Positions 26,952 to 35,504 of a stretch of 64,000 nt of DNA are shown here, piece after piece. The position numbers and the translations under genes were made by a program. Within the stretch, counting starts at the first letter, position 1; the number at the start of each line of letters is the position of its first letter. Source of the stretch: Terriglobales bacterium (GTDB lineage Bacteria > Acidobacteriota > Terriglobia > Terriglobales > Acidobacteriaceae); assembly GCA_025462725.1 (NCBI GenBank), contig JAOAPE010000002.1, positions 124,001 through 188,000 of the forward strand, read 5' to 3'. The notes beneath the pieces were generated by a model. That model was not told the origin of the DNA and ran no database searches. It worked only from the letters and a program-made list of their open reading frames with translations.

Positions 26952-26997
26952 CCCGTTTTCGCGTGACCTGTGCACAGGACGAGCGCCGGAACGGGGT
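26952..26997 (+). ncRNA. Structured leader element, hairpin B
   Basis: Outer stem CCCCGTT/AACGGGG (26952-26958 with 26991-26997). Inner hairpin CCTG-TGCA-CAGG (26968-26979) with the same GA bulge and ACGAGCG 3' flank as hairpin A. It ends 41 nt before the start codon of the small CXXC protein at 27039, the position of a cis-regulatory leader. Confidence 0.5.
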
Positions 26998-27038
26998 CAT
27001 TCACCTCGTGTCACACAACATTCTATTAGGTGGTACTT

Positions 27039-27209
27039 ATGGCTTTAACTCGACTCATTAAGTGTCCTACATGCATTGGCATCGGCTACTGCGGCGAAGG
27101 CGACAAATGCACCACCTGCGAAGGCACTGGCGAAGTCCCCTGCGATGAGGTCATTCTGGATGATCCCTGCCAACCCTTACATGTTCATAAATTAAGGCAG
27201 GCGATCTGA
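27039..27209 (+). CDS. Small DnaJ-type zinc protein (gene pair, copy 2)
   Basis: A 56-aa protein starting at an ATG with AGGTGG six bases upstream. The sequence KCPTCIGIGYCGEGDKCTTCEGTG contains two CXXCXGXG-like units, the zinc motif of DnaJ and related small chaperone-like zinc proteins; a single zinc site is likely. It sits downstream of the two structured hairpins and its stop overlaps the next frame, so it is probably translated together with the following NNAG-type protein. It parallels the zinc-ribbon gene at 24329. Exact role unknown. Confidence 0.6.
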   Translation: MALTRLIKCPTCIGIGYCGEGDKCTTCEGTGEVPCDEVILDDPCQPLHVHKLRQAI

Positions 27210-27418
27210 CCACCGAGAGAATACTGCTAGAGCGAAATGGCCACCGCGCCCATATCTTTGTTAGCAACAATGCTGGCACTCCCATATTCCATTACACCGT
27301 TCAGCGGGTAGGGTTGCCAGAAATACTTCACTGGGGACAGGAATATTCGATGGAGGACGCTCAGTCAGCCGTGGACGAACTTCTTTATTCTAAGGAAGAA
27401 CACAGGAAGGTGAGTTAA
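27206..27418 (+). CDS. Small conserved 'NNAG' protein (gene pair, copy 2), non-ATG start or 5'-truncated
   Basis: A frame of about 70 codons whose protein (HIFVSNNAGTPIFHYTVQR, EILHWGQEYSMEDAQSAVDELL) closely matches the protein at 24720. There is no ATG, GTG or TTG in the homologous part. The best start is a CTG at 27206 overlapping the TGA of the zinc gene (CTGA), or an ATT at 27191; a stop at 27188-27190 blocks the frame upstream. It is therefore either translated by coupling from a CTG or has lost about 20 N-terminal codons. The 3' extension KEEHRKVS is specific to this copy. Confidence 0.5.
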   Translation: MTTERILLERNGHRAHIFVSNNAGTPIFHYTVQRVGLPEILHWGQEYSMEDAQSAVDELLYSKEEHRKVS

Positions 27419-27562
27419 TCCCCTGAAGTCTGCATCATTCCCGCAGTTTCATCCTCATGTTCATTTGCGAGTGTAGCGAATGCGATGCACGGCAATCGTG
27501 CGATCACACCGCCCTGCTGTCGCAAACGAGCAAGTCGCGCCAACGGTACTTGCGTTCCCGCC

Positions 27563-28204
27563 CTACCGCAGTTCTACCTGGACGAAACCAAAACCCTTGA
27601 GCATGGTGGAAACAGTGTTGCGGGCGTTCTGGTTTGCGGTCTTTAGAATGCCGTCCTGAAGGGCTGCTTGTTGAAGTTGGCGTTCGGCTTCGGTGCGGAC
27701 TTCGCTTTCGAGATTCGGGTCAGGAGAAGTGAAGAGCCCGGTATCGCGCGAGTAGACGCGGGTGCGTCCGTTATCAATGCGCGTGGTGAAGAGTTCCGCA
27801 TCCGGCAAATGAATGGATAGAGTGCTGCCATTCACGCTCACATCCGCAGGTTGAAGCTTTGCCAAATCAACTCCAGCGATGACCTCCCCATGGACCACGA
27901 GCAGGAGGCGATCTCCAGCCAAGAATTTTGGCAGGTAAGGATTGTCATGTTCGCCGGAAATGATCTTGTCCATCCGGTAGCTGACCGTTTCCAACCGCTG
28001 CAGTTGTTGGATCTGGCGGACGACGGTGGGTTGATCCACGTTGATGGTAGTGCGGCTGCCGCGAAGCAGCGCCATCAAACCCGAACCAGCGACCATCCAA
28101 AGCAGGAGTCCGCAGAGCAACACCGTGAAAGACATGCCGATGAGCATCCCCCGCAAGGTTGCGCGGGGGAAGGGCGTTTGAGTTGGCTCGTTCGCGATCA
28201 GCAT
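27563..28204 (-). CDS. DUF4230 family membrane-anchored protein
   Basis: A 213-aa protein with one N-terminal membrane helix (GMSFTVLLCGLLLWMVAGSGL). A DUF4230-type domain follows: VVRQIQQLQRLETVSYRMDKII, LLLVVHGEVIAGVDLAKL, VSVNGSTLSIHLPDAELF and TEAERQLQQAALQDGI. The family is widespread, probably periplasmic and of unknown function. It lies 13 bp downstream of the YtxH-like gene, so the two probably form an operon. Confidence 0.8.
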   Translation of the reverse strand: MLIANEPTQTPFPRATLRGMLIGMSFTVLLCGLLLWMVAGSGLMALLRGSRTTINVDQPTVVRQIQQLQRLETVSYRMDKIISGEHDNPYLPKFLAGDRLLLVVHGEVIAGVDLAKLQPADVSVNGSTLSIHLPDAELFTTRIDNGRTRVYSRDTGLFTSPDPNLESEVRTEAERQLQQAALQDGILKTANQNARNTVSTMLKGFGFVQVELR

Positions 28205-28217
28205 TGGTGATACTCAG

Positions 28218-28613
28218 CTACGACTTTGTGTCTGTTCCGGCTTTGTAGGCTTCGCGTCCGGCATCAATCGCAGAGGCGATGTTGTCCTTTTGACGCTTGG
28301 CAGAGCGCAGCTCCCGGTCAGCAACTGCGACGATCTGTTCTTTCTTCTCCTCCACTACATCCTTCGCGGTATCTACCCATGAATTCACAACCTGTCGTGC
28401 TTCGCGACTGCGTGCGATCAAAGAATCACGGCTTTGGTCCACGCTACGCAAGATGTCTGCGCGGAGTTGCTGCCCGGATTTAGGAGCATAGAAAATACCC
28501 ACTGCTGCGCCCAAGCCCAGCCCTGCTAAAAACCAACCCACATTATTGACGCGGCTCGCGAACACTTTATTTTCGTGGTATTCGGACATTTCATTCATAC
28601 GGCTATCGGACAT
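28218..28613 (-). CDS. YtxH domain-containing protein
   Basis: About 131 aa. NNVGWFLAGLGLGAAVGIFYAPKSGQQLRADI is the typical YtxH motif: a short Gly-rich membrane helix followed by APKSG. The remainder is a charged amphipathic helix of about 80 residues (SRDSLIARSREARQVVNSW...). The start at 28613 is chosen because AGGAGG lies four bases upstream; an ATG six codons earlier lacks such a site. YtxH proteins are general-stress-associated in Bacillus, but their biochemical role is unknown. Confidence 0.8.
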   Translation of the reverse strand: MSDSRMNEMSEYHENKVFASRVNNVGWFLAGLGLGAAVGIFYAPKSGQQLRADILRSVDQSRDSLIARSREARQVVNSWVDTAKDVVEEKKEQIVAVADRELRSAKRQKDNIASAIDAGREAYKAGTDTKS

Positions 28614-28784
28614 CTTGCCTCCTGAGATCATGATTTCTATTCCTCTACGTTAGCCCCTGCGGCGGAGAAAAGGTGTGCAACATCGCTCACTACAGCATTT
28701 TTGCAAGGGTGAGCACTTATGACCAGACCCGCTCATGACGGGCTGTTAGCGTGGTTCTGTCGAGATAGATAGAGGAGATTCACT

Positions 28785-30863
28785 TTGAAGAAATTACTTA
28801 CATCGCTAGTCCTGCTTTTTTTGATAGCCATCCCAATGGCCGCTGCAGCCCAGACCAGCTGGGAAATCGTGCGCGCCGATTACGGTTCGGGAAACAGCTG
28901 GGTAGATGTGACGGATAAAGTCCACTCACTTGTTCAAGGCAACAAGCTTTACTTCAGGGTAAGCGGAACCACGTTGGGAGCGAATTCGCGTCGTGGCAGT
29001 GCTCGGACACTGCGGCTGCAGTTGAGAGACATCAGCGGCAACAACAAACAAGTGACATTCAGAGACGCGCAGCAGGTGAATCTGCAAGTTTATGGCGCGA
29101 ACCAAAACAGCCTGCGTATCAGCAGCGCGGTTTATGGCAGCGGCAACAGATCGATGGACGTGACGTCCCGGTTGAACTCGCAAGTTCGTGGAGATCAACT
29201 CAACCTGCAAGTTAATAACGACAACATGGGCGGCGATCCTGCTCCGAACCGGTCGAAAACTCTGACTGTGCAATACGCGATGAATGGTCAGTCGAATCAA
29301 GTAGTCATCAACGAAGGCGATATGCTGCGCCTGCCTTACAGCAACAACAATCAAGGTGCACTGCAGATCAATCGCGCGACTTACGGCAATGGGAATCGCT
29401 CTAACGACGTGACCTCGCGATTAAACTCGCAGATTCAGGGCGGCCAACTCAATCTGGAAGTGAACAACAACAACATGGGTGGTGATCCGGCGCCGAGAGA
29501 GATGAAGACGCTGACTGTGCAATACGCAATGAACGGTCAGTCAAATCAAGTAGTTATCAATGAAGGCGATATGCTGCGCTTGCCTTACAGCAACAACAAT
29601 CAGGGCGCATTGCAGATCAGCCGTGCGACTTACGGCAGTGGGAATCATTCCTACGACGTGACCTCGCGACTGAACTCGCAAATCCAGGGAAACCAACTCA
29701 ACCTGCAAGTGAACACCAATACTATGGGTGGTGATCCTGCTCCAAATCAGGCGAAGACGCTCACGGTGCAATATGTGATGAATGGTCAATCGAATCAGGT
29801 AGTCATCAATGATGGCGACATGCTGCGCTTGCCCTACAGCAACAACAATCAGGGCGCGTTGCAGATTAGCCGTGCGACTTACGGCAGTGGCAATCGCTCG
29901 TACGACGTGACATCCCGCTTGAACTCGCAGATACAAGGAAACCAACTCAACCTGCAAGTGAACACCAATACGATGGGTGGTGATCCTGCTCCGAATCAGA
30001 CGAAGACGCTTACGGTGCAGTATGTGATGAATGGTCAATCGAATCAGGTAGTCATCAATGATGGCGACATGCTGCGCTTGCCTTACAGCAACAGCAACGG
30101 AAACATCGGCACCGGCCTGGCACAAAGGGTTCGCTGCGAATCGCTGCAAAACGACGGCAATGGACGCAAATACTGCGCTGCGGATACGCGCGGCGGCGTC
30201 AGACTCAGCCGGCGTCTTAGCGACTCGGATTGCATTGAAGGCTCGAGTTGGGGCTACGACAATGGCGGTGTCTGGGTAGATAAGGGCTGTCGCGCCGACT
30301 TCCAATTACAGTCGAACAGCCGAACGACGGGCGGTCTTTCTTCAGCGACCATCCCGAATGGCACGGAGTTGAGTGTCAGAACAAATGAAGCAATCGATTC
30401 GAAGACAGCGAATGTAGGCCAGACGTTTTCCGCAGTGCTCGCTGCAGACGTGGTTGACAGCTCCGGTTCAGTAACGATTCCGAAAGGATCGGATGCGCGG
30501 CTGGTAATCCGGAGCGCTTCTGGCGGGAGCATGACGTCAGCTTCTGACTTGGTATTGGATGTTGATAACGTGACAGTGGCGGGGATTAACTACATCGTGA
30601 GCACCGGCGATATGGTTCAGCAGGGCGGACAAGGCGTGGGCGCAAACCAGAAAACTGCAGTCATGGTGGGTGGTGGTGCGGCGCTGGGAACATTAATCGG
30701 CGCGTTAGTAGGCGGCGGCAAAGGTGCGGCGATTGGTGCAGCGATTGGTGCCGGCGCTGGCGTGGGCACGGAAGTCCTAACCAAAGGCAAACAGGTACGC
30801 GTTCCGGCGGAGACGGTATTGAACTTCAAGCTGGATCAGGACTTGCGACTGCAACAGCGCTGA
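28785..30863 (+). CDS. Secreted multi-repeat protein with DUF3011-like and glycine-zipper regions
   Basis: A 692-aa exported protein (signal peptide to about residue 23, AAAAQ) with a TTG start behind a GAGGAG site. One divergent unit (ADYGSGNSWVDVTDKV...) is followed by four units of 83 residues at 29112, 29361, 29610 and 29859. Each has ATYGSGNRSYDVTSRLNSQ, NTMGGDPAP, LTVQY and GDMLRLPYSN. A DUF3011-like domain follows (VRCESLQNDGNGRKYC...WVDKGCRADF), then a beta domain and a Gly-zipper (LGTLIGALVGGGKGAAIG). Probably a surface or outer-membrane-associated protein. Units 3 and 4 are almost identical in DNA, showing recent duplication or gene conversion. Confidence 0.75.
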   Translation: MKKLLTSLVLLFLIAIPMAAAAQTSWEIVRADYGSGNSWVDVTDKVHSLVQGNKLYFRVSGTTLGANSRRGSARTLRLQLRDISGNNKQVTFRDAQQVNLQVYGANQNSLRISSAVYGSGNRSMDVTSRLNSQVRGDQLNLQVNNDNMGGDPAPNRSKTLTVQYAMNGQSNQVVINEGDMLRLPYSNNNQGALQINRATYGNGNRSNDVTSRLNSQIQGGQLNLEVNNNNMGGDPAPREMKTLTVQYAMNGQSNQVVINEGDMLRLPYSNNNQGALQISRATYGSGNHSYDVTSRLNSQIQGNQLNLQVNTNTMGGDPAPNQAKTLTVQYVMNGQSNQVVINDGDMLRLPYSNNNQGALQISRATYGSGNRSYDVTSRLNSQIQGNQLNLQVNTNTMGGDPAPNQTKTLTVQYVMNGQSNQVVINDGDMLRLPYSNSNGNIGTGLAQRVRCESLQNDGNGRKYCAADTRGGVRLSRRLSDSDCIEGSSWGYDNGGVWVDKGCRADFQLQSNSRTTGGLSSATIPNGTELSVRTNEAIDSKTANVGQTFSAVLAADVVDSSGSVTIPKGSDARLVIRSASGGSMTSASDLVLDVDNVTVAGINYIVSTGDMVQQGGQGVGANQKTAVMVGGGAALGTLIGALVGGGKGAAIGAAIGAGAGVGTEVLTKGKQVRVPAETVLNFKLDQDLRLQQR
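29112..30101 (+). repeat. Four 249-bp coding tandem repeats
   Basis: Units start at 29112, 29361, 29610 and 29859, each 83 codons (the last slightly shorter). Units 3 and 4 differ by only scattered silent bases, while unit 1 is the most divergent. Confidence 0.85.
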
Positions 30864-30878
30864 AGCGAACCCTGCATC

Positions 30879-30910
30879 TGCCCGGCACTCAAGTGCCGGG
30901 CAATTTTATT
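30879..30910 (+). terminator. Rho-independent terminator
   Basis: A 10-bp stem, TGCCCGGCAC/GTGCCGGGCA, with a TCAA loop is followed by ATTTTATT. It ends the repeat-protein gene. Confidence 0.85.
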
Positions 30911-30928
30911 GCCTGTTCGGCCGTGTCG

Positions 30929-31705
30929 CTACGCTGGAGGATTGGGGCCGGCGAGGAATCCGCCGTCGAGAACGATGGATTGGCCGGTCATGAATGATGC
31001 GCGGTCGGAGCACATCCAGAGGACGGCTTCGGCGATTTCCATCGGCATGCCAAAACGGCCGATCGGATGCATGCTGATCGCCCACTGCTTCATATCAGGC
31101 GCGCCGAATAAGCGCTCTCCCATGGGAGTTTCAATAACCGCAGGACAGACGACATTCACGCGAATCCCAGTGCGGGCGGTCTCAAGTGCGGCGGATTTCG
31201 TCAGCGCCATCACTCCGTGTTTGCTCGCGCAATAGGTGGAGGCACCAGCGGAACCCATCAGGCCTGCGATCGACGCCATGTTGACGATAGCGCCGCCAGT
31301 TCCCTGCTTGAGCATCTGCTGAAGTTCATATTTCAAACAGAGCCAGACCCCTTTGAGATTAATGTCGATGGTCTGGTCCCAATCTTCTTCCGTCTGCTCT
31401 GTGATGGGAACCCACGCGCCCTCGACCCCGGCATTGTTGAATGCAACATCGACGCGGCCAAATTTTGCTACGGTCTTCTCGACGAGCGCGCGGACATCGG
31501 CTGATTGCGAAACATCGGTCTTTACGAAAAGGCCGTCGGCGCCAGCGGCGCGAACGAGATCAAGTGTTTCGGTGCCCTCGGTTTCGCGGCGGCCTGCGAT
31601 GACAACTTTGGCGCCGTGACGGGCGAAGAGCACGGCGGTGTCGCGTCCGATACCGGAGGTGCCTCCGGTCACGATCGCAACTTTATCCTGCAAATCCTTT
31701 GACAT
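30929..31705 (-). CDS. SDR family oxidoreductase
   Basis: A 258-aa short-chain dehydrogenase/reductase. The cofactor motif is VTGGTSGIG (TGxxxGxG). NNAG and the active site Ser...YCASK (Y-x3-K) follow. The C-terminal FMTGQSIVLDGGF is typical of FabG-like SDRs. The basic residue in AGRRETEG after the second strand suggests NADP(H) preference, but this is weak evidence. The substrate cannot be told from sequence. The start at 31705 has CGGAGA upstream; a longer frame to 31759 runs into the terminator hairpin and is unlikely. Confidence 0.88.
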   Translation of the reverse strand: MSKDLQDKVAIVTGGTSGIGRDTAVLFARHGAKVVIAGRRETEGTETLDLVRAAGADGLFVKTDVSQSADVRALVEKTVAKFGRVDVAFNNAGVEGAWVPITEQTEEDWDQTIDINLKGVWLCLKYELQQMLKQGTGGAIVNMASIAGLMGSAGASTYCASKHGVMALTKSAALETARTGIRVNVVCPAVIETPMGERLFGAPDMKQWAISMHPIGRFGMPMEIAEAVLWMCSDRASFMTGQSIVLDGGFLAGPNPPA

Positions 31706-31746
31706 GATTTCTCCGAATGATGACGAGGTGATTCGAATCCCAGAAA

Positions 31747-31780
31747 AAAGCCCCACCATCTTTGTGGAGAGTGGGGCTTT
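31747..31780 (-). terminator. Terminator after the gene at 31804
   Basis: On the minus strand AAAGCCCCAC...GTGGGGCTTT is followed by TTTTCTG. It sits downstream of the 154-aa secreted protein gene and before the SDR gene. Confidence 0.8.
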
Positions 31781-31803
31781 CAGGGTGTCGAGGTGAGTTA
31801 GAG

Positions 31804-32268
31804 CTACTGCTTATCGTAAACGGCGACGCTGTGGACTTTCTTACCTTTGGAGTCAGTGCCATCAGTGGTAAGGGTGCGGGTCTTGCCGTCCGGCGAGAAA
31901 GCGATCGTGCCGGTTACGACAGGCTTCCCCGCTTTCTTGTTGGTCAGCGAGTATTTTCTCTTACTAACCATTTTCAGCGAGCGCGTGTCAGCATTGCCGT
32001 CGCCGGTGACGGGGTAGTCTTTGCCGTCAGTCTTGCCGGTCCATTCGGTGTGCATGGGTTTGCCGGAGCTATCTACGCCGTCTGTGACGCACTTCAAATT
32101 GTCTCCGTCGGCGGTGTACACGACAGTGGTGTTCTTCTGTGCGCCTGCGGGGATCTTCGATTTGGCATCGTTCAGTTTCCAAGTGCCGACGTTCGCGTCA
32201 GCGGCGAAGCTGGCGATGACTGTCGCAAAGCAAAACACGAATGTGCAAAGTAATGTTCTTGTCTTCAT
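31804..32268 (-). CDS. Small secreted protein, unrecognised family
   Basis: A 154-aa protein with a clear signal peptide (MKTRTLLCTFVFCFATVIASFAAD). The mature part is rich in Thr, Lys, Asp and Gly, with alternating strands (VGTWKLNDAKSK, TVVYTADGDNLKCVTDGVDS, GTIAFSPDGKTRTLTTDGTDS). This suggests a small beta-barrel or lipocalin-like fold. Similar short 'GTWKLN...KSK' secreted proteins are common in Acidobacteria; function unknown. It is monocistronic with its own terminator. Confidence 0.7.
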   Translation of the reverse strand: MKTRTLLCTFVFCFATVIASFAADANVGTWKLNDAKSKIPAGAQKNTTVVYTADGDNLKCVTDGVDSSGKPMHTEWTGKTDGKDYPVTGDGNADTRSLKMVSKRKYSLTNKKAGKPVVTGTIAFSPDGKTRTLTTDGTDSKGKKVHSVAVYDKQ

Positions 32269-32412
32269 ATTGGTTCTCTTTCTTGGAGCAATTCCAGAAT
32301 GCGTTCTTAGGGTTTGCGGGAATCCTACTCCAAATCAGGGTAGGCGGCAACAGCGGGCATTTTTTGCGCTGCTGCCTACGGGACCAGCAACCGTTAGCGA
32401 TTAAAAGAACGA

Positions 32413-35082
32413 CTATTCGAAGTTTTCCAGCATCCATATGTCGCCGCCATGGGGGCGGAAGCGATCAAAGATCACCCACTTACCGTCAGGAGACCAGACT
32501 GGGTAATCAATCCGGCTTTCGCTCTCAGTAAACTCATAGACCTTTACGGGCTTGCCTGGCGCAACAGGTGAAACCCAGAGCGTTTTGTGTCCGACGACAT
32601 CAATGAGCAGAGAATGATCTGGCGAGAACGACATGTGAGAGCCGCCAGCTATTTCATTGTTCAATGCAACCGGATCTCCCCCATTCAGTGAGACTTTGTA
32701 GGTCTGCCGCTTTCCGCTGCAAGGACAAGTAAAAACTACGTCACCTTCAGGGGACCAGCGCAAGAAATGTCCCGTGACTCCGATCTTCGACAACTGCCGC
32801 TGATTACTGCCGTCAGCAGCCATGACCCAGACCTCAAGACGGCCACTGCGGTCTGACTGAAAGGCGATGTTTGCGCCGTCGGGAGAAAAGAACGGATTGA
32901 TGTCCAGTGAAGGATCCGATGTGAGTTGCTTGAGGGACGTCGTCGCGAGATCAACGACCCATATATCTCCGTTACCGGCGCGGGAGGAGAAGAAAGCAAT
33001 CCGTTTTCCGTCGGGCGACCATTGCGGCTGGAAGTCGCCGCCCAGGCCGGTCGTTAGCTGGCGATTTGCGCTATCGCTAAGTGAGTGCACATAAATGTTC
33101 ATCTCGCCAGAACGGTCTGAATTGAAAGCGATCTGAGTGCTGTCCGGCGACCATGCGGCGCGGCTGTCCTCGCGAGTGCTCGCTACAACTTCCTGAGGTT
33201 CACCCGTGGGCAATCCTGTTTCTGGAGAGACTGGGAGTCGCCACAAGTCTGCGTTCTGACGCAGGATGGAAAATCCCAACTGCTTCCCGGAGGGAGACAT
33301 CGAAAGTTGCACGTCTTGTCCGGAACCCATGGTCACCTGCTGAGGAGTACCGGTGGCTTGTCCGGCGGCGGAAACAGCGACTCTCCAAATGTTTAGTCCT
33401 CCGCCTCGATCAGACGAGAAGTAAATAAATTTTCCCGAGCGCGACCAAATGGGATTGAGATCATGGAAGCGTCCTTCAGTGAGCGGGGTGACAACGTGCG
33501 TGGAAACATTGACGACCTTTATGCTGAACTTAGTGCGCTCGAGATCCTGAAAGACGATGAACTTGCCATCCGGTGACCAAGTGGGCTCAAGGTGGCCGAC
33601 GGCTTCTGAATTGTCTGACGTGACCTGCTGCGGGTTGTGACCTTGCGCATCAACGATCCAGATGCGGCGAGGACCCGCTAAGGAAGTGTCAACCGCGAGC
33701 AGTTTCCCGTCCGGGGAAAATGATGGATTAAATGCGTTGTCGAGAAATTTTTCTTCCTTACCGGAAGAAAAATCCTTTTTCCAAATGTCGCCAGCATCGT
33801 ATTGACCGAAAACATCACCGGGCTCCAATTTCCCGCGGGGCTGATTGGAGCGGACGAACAAAATCGCGTGACCATCGGGAGTCCATCTGGGCTGAATGTC
33901 ATCGGCACTGCCGAAGGTAAACTGCTGCGGGTCACCTTGGAGCGGCTTCAAGAAAATCTTCTTGAAACCGTTTACTTCCCTACTGTAGGCAATGCGATCT
34001 CCATCAGGAGCCCAAGCGGGAAATTCGTGGAGGCCCTCGGTAGTGGTTATCTGTACCAGTTTGGAGGCGCTGAGTGACTGCGAAGAATGTCCGGCGAGTT
34101 GATTGCGAACTAAATAGCCTATGAGCAACAGAGTAGCGATAAAAACCGGGACCCACATTGGAATGCTGCGGCGGGCATGGGGCGTCGTTATGGATTCCGT
34201 TAGACTGGTTGAATCGATCTGCCGTTTCAGCCGCTTCAGGTCAGCGTTGAGTTCAGCAGCGCTTTGGCTGCGCAATTCCCTTTTCTTTTCGAGAGCCTTG
34301 TTGATGATCTCCGATATTCGCGGAGAGGCGCCGGGATTCAACCGCGCGGGAGGAACTGGAGACTCATTAATGATTGCATTGAAGACTGCAGCGGATGTGG
34401 GACCTTTGAACGGCAGCACCCCGGTGGTCATCTCATACAACATAGTGCCGAAGGAGAACAGATCTGTACGTGCGTCCAATTCCTCGCCGAGCGCCTGCTC
34501 CGGAGACATGTAAGCGACTGTTCCCAGCGCCGTTCCGGGACTTGTGAGATGCGAATCAGGGGTTCCAAAAGAAGTAGGATCGTTCGGTCCGGCAGCGACT
34601 CTGCGGTTCTGCAATGTCGAGATCGCAAGTCCGAAATCGAGTACCTTGGCCTGTCCTTTCGGAGTGACGAAAATGTTGGCGGGCTTGATGTCGCGATGGA
34701 TAATGCCGGCTGAGTGCGCGGCGTCGAGTGCATCAGTCACTTGGATAGCAATCTCGAGTATCCGCTCAAGCGCGAGTGGTTTATTTGCGATTAGGGAAGA
34801 CAGCGGCTGACCTTGCAGCAATTCCATGGCGATAAAGGACTGGCCGTCGTGTTCGCCGATCTCATGAATAGTGCAAATGTTCGGATGATTGAGAGCGGAG
34901 GCGAGGCGCGCTTCCCGGCGGAACCGCTCGAGAACATCTGCTGCGCGGGAGAGTTCTTCGGGCAGGAACTTGAGTGCGACAAGACGGCCCAGAGAAGTGT
35001 CCTCAGCCTTATAAACCACGCCCATACCACCAGCCCCGAGCTTCTCGAGAATGATGTAGTGAGCTACTTTCTTACCAATCAT
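32413..35082 (-). CDS. Membrane Ser/Thr protein kinase with PD40 beta-propeller sensor
   Basis: An 889-aa protein. Residues 1-280 are a PknB-type kinase: glycine loop LGAGGMGVVYKAED, VALKFL lysine, catalytic HRDIKPANIFV, DFGLA and GTVAYMSPEQ. One membrane helix (about residues 312-328, VPVFIATLLLIGYLV) precedes some 550 residues of PD40/TolB-like propeller repeats ('WSPDGKFIVF', 'FSPDGANIAF', 'WSPDGKRIAFFSS'). Cytoplasmic kinase plus periplasmic propeller is a recurrent acidobacterial layout, presumably ligand- or protein-sensing. It stands alone, with no phosphatase nearby. Confidence 0.92.
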   Translation of the reverse strand: MIGKKVAHYIILEKLGAGGMGVVYKAEDTSLGRLVALKFLPEELSRAADVLERFRREARLASALNHPNICTIHEIGEHDGQSFIAMELLQGQPLSSLIANKPLALERILEIAIQVTDALDAAHSAGIIHRDIKPANIFVTPKGQAKVLDFGLAISTLQNRRVAAGPNDPTSFGTPDSHLTSPGTALGTVAYMSPEQALGEELDARTDLFSFGTMLYEMTTGVLPFKGPTSAAVFNAIINESPVPPARLNPGASPRISEIINKALEKKRELRSQSAAELNADLKRLKRQIDSTSLTESITTPHARRSIPMWVPVFIATLLLIGYLVRNQLAGHSSQSLSASKLVQITTTEGLHEFPAWAPDGDRIAYSREVNGFKKIFLKPLQGDPQQFTFGSADDIQPRWTPDGHAILFVRSNQPRGKLEPGDVFGQYDAGDIWKKDFSSGKEEKFLDNAFNPSFSPDGKLLAVDTSLAGPRRIWIVDAQGHNPQQVTSDNSEAVGHLEPTWSPDGKFIVFQDLERTKFSIKVVNVSTHVVTPLTEGRFHDLNPIWSRSGKFIYFSSDRGGGLNIWRVAVSAAGQATGTPQQVTMGSGQDVQLSMSPSGKQLGFSILRQNADLWRLPVSPETGLPTGEPQEVVASTREDSRAAWSPDSTQIAFNSDRSGEMNIYVHSLSDSANRQLTTGLGGDFQPQWSPDGKRIAFFSSRAGNGDIWVVDLATTSLKQLTSDPSLDINPFFSPDGANIAFQSDRSGRLEVWVMAADGSNQRQLSKIGVTGHFLRWSPEGDVVFTCPCSGKRQTYKVSLNGGDPVALNNEIAGGSHMSFSPDHSLLIDVVGHKTLWVSPVAPGKPVKVYEFTESESRIDYPVWSPDGKWVIFDRFRPHGGDIWMLENFE

Positions 35083-35189
35083 GTAAACCCCGCGCAGTGG
35101 TAGCTGATGGTAATGCGCTAGGCAAAAGCCGTCAATAAAAGTGACTCCGGTGTGATTCGCGCGGAAGACTTGCAGAGTTCGCGTAAGCT

Positions 35190-35483
35190 ATGAACATGAT
35201 CTGTCTGGCTGTCCATCTGCTTGTGAAGAGCGGTACGGAATCTGAAGTGGCGGAACTGTTTCGTCCGTTGACGGAGGCGAGCCGTCGGGAACCCGGGTGC
35301 ATTCTTTATATAGTGCATCAGCGCAAGGATGATCCGCGCAAATTCCTCGTCTATGAACAATATAAGGATGAAGCGGCGCTCGAGGCGCATCGAAACTCGG
35401 AGCATTTCGCGCAATATGCGACCAACGGCATTTACACAATGGTCGAGGATCGCGATGCAGGGATGTATCATCCGCTGCCGTAG
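35190..35483 (+). CDS. Putative quinol monooxygenase (ABM domain)
   Basis: A 97-aa YgiN-like protein: ICLAVHLLVKSGTESEVAELFRPLTEASRREPGCILY, then DPRKFLVYEQYKDEAALEAHRNSEHF. This is the ABM dimeric-barrel signature, with the conserved 'ExPGCxxY' and 'H..S.HF' segments. Members oxidise quinols or bind small aromatics without a cofactor. The start could be the ATG at 35190 or two codons later. It lies between the kinase gene and tyrS and is probably monocistronic. Confidence 0.8.
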   Translation: MNMICLAVHLLVKSGTESEVAELFRPLTEASRREPGCILYIVHQRKDDPRKFLVYEQYKDEAALEAHRNSEHFAQYATNGIYTMVEDRDAGMYHPLP

Positions 35484-35504
35484 TCTTGTGCCGGCAAGAA
35501 AGCT

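Noticed and set aside
29541-30305. A 254-codon minus-strand frame opposite the repeat protein
   Set aside because: It is open only because of the repeated codon pattern of the sense gene and is itself repetitive in the same 83-residue period.
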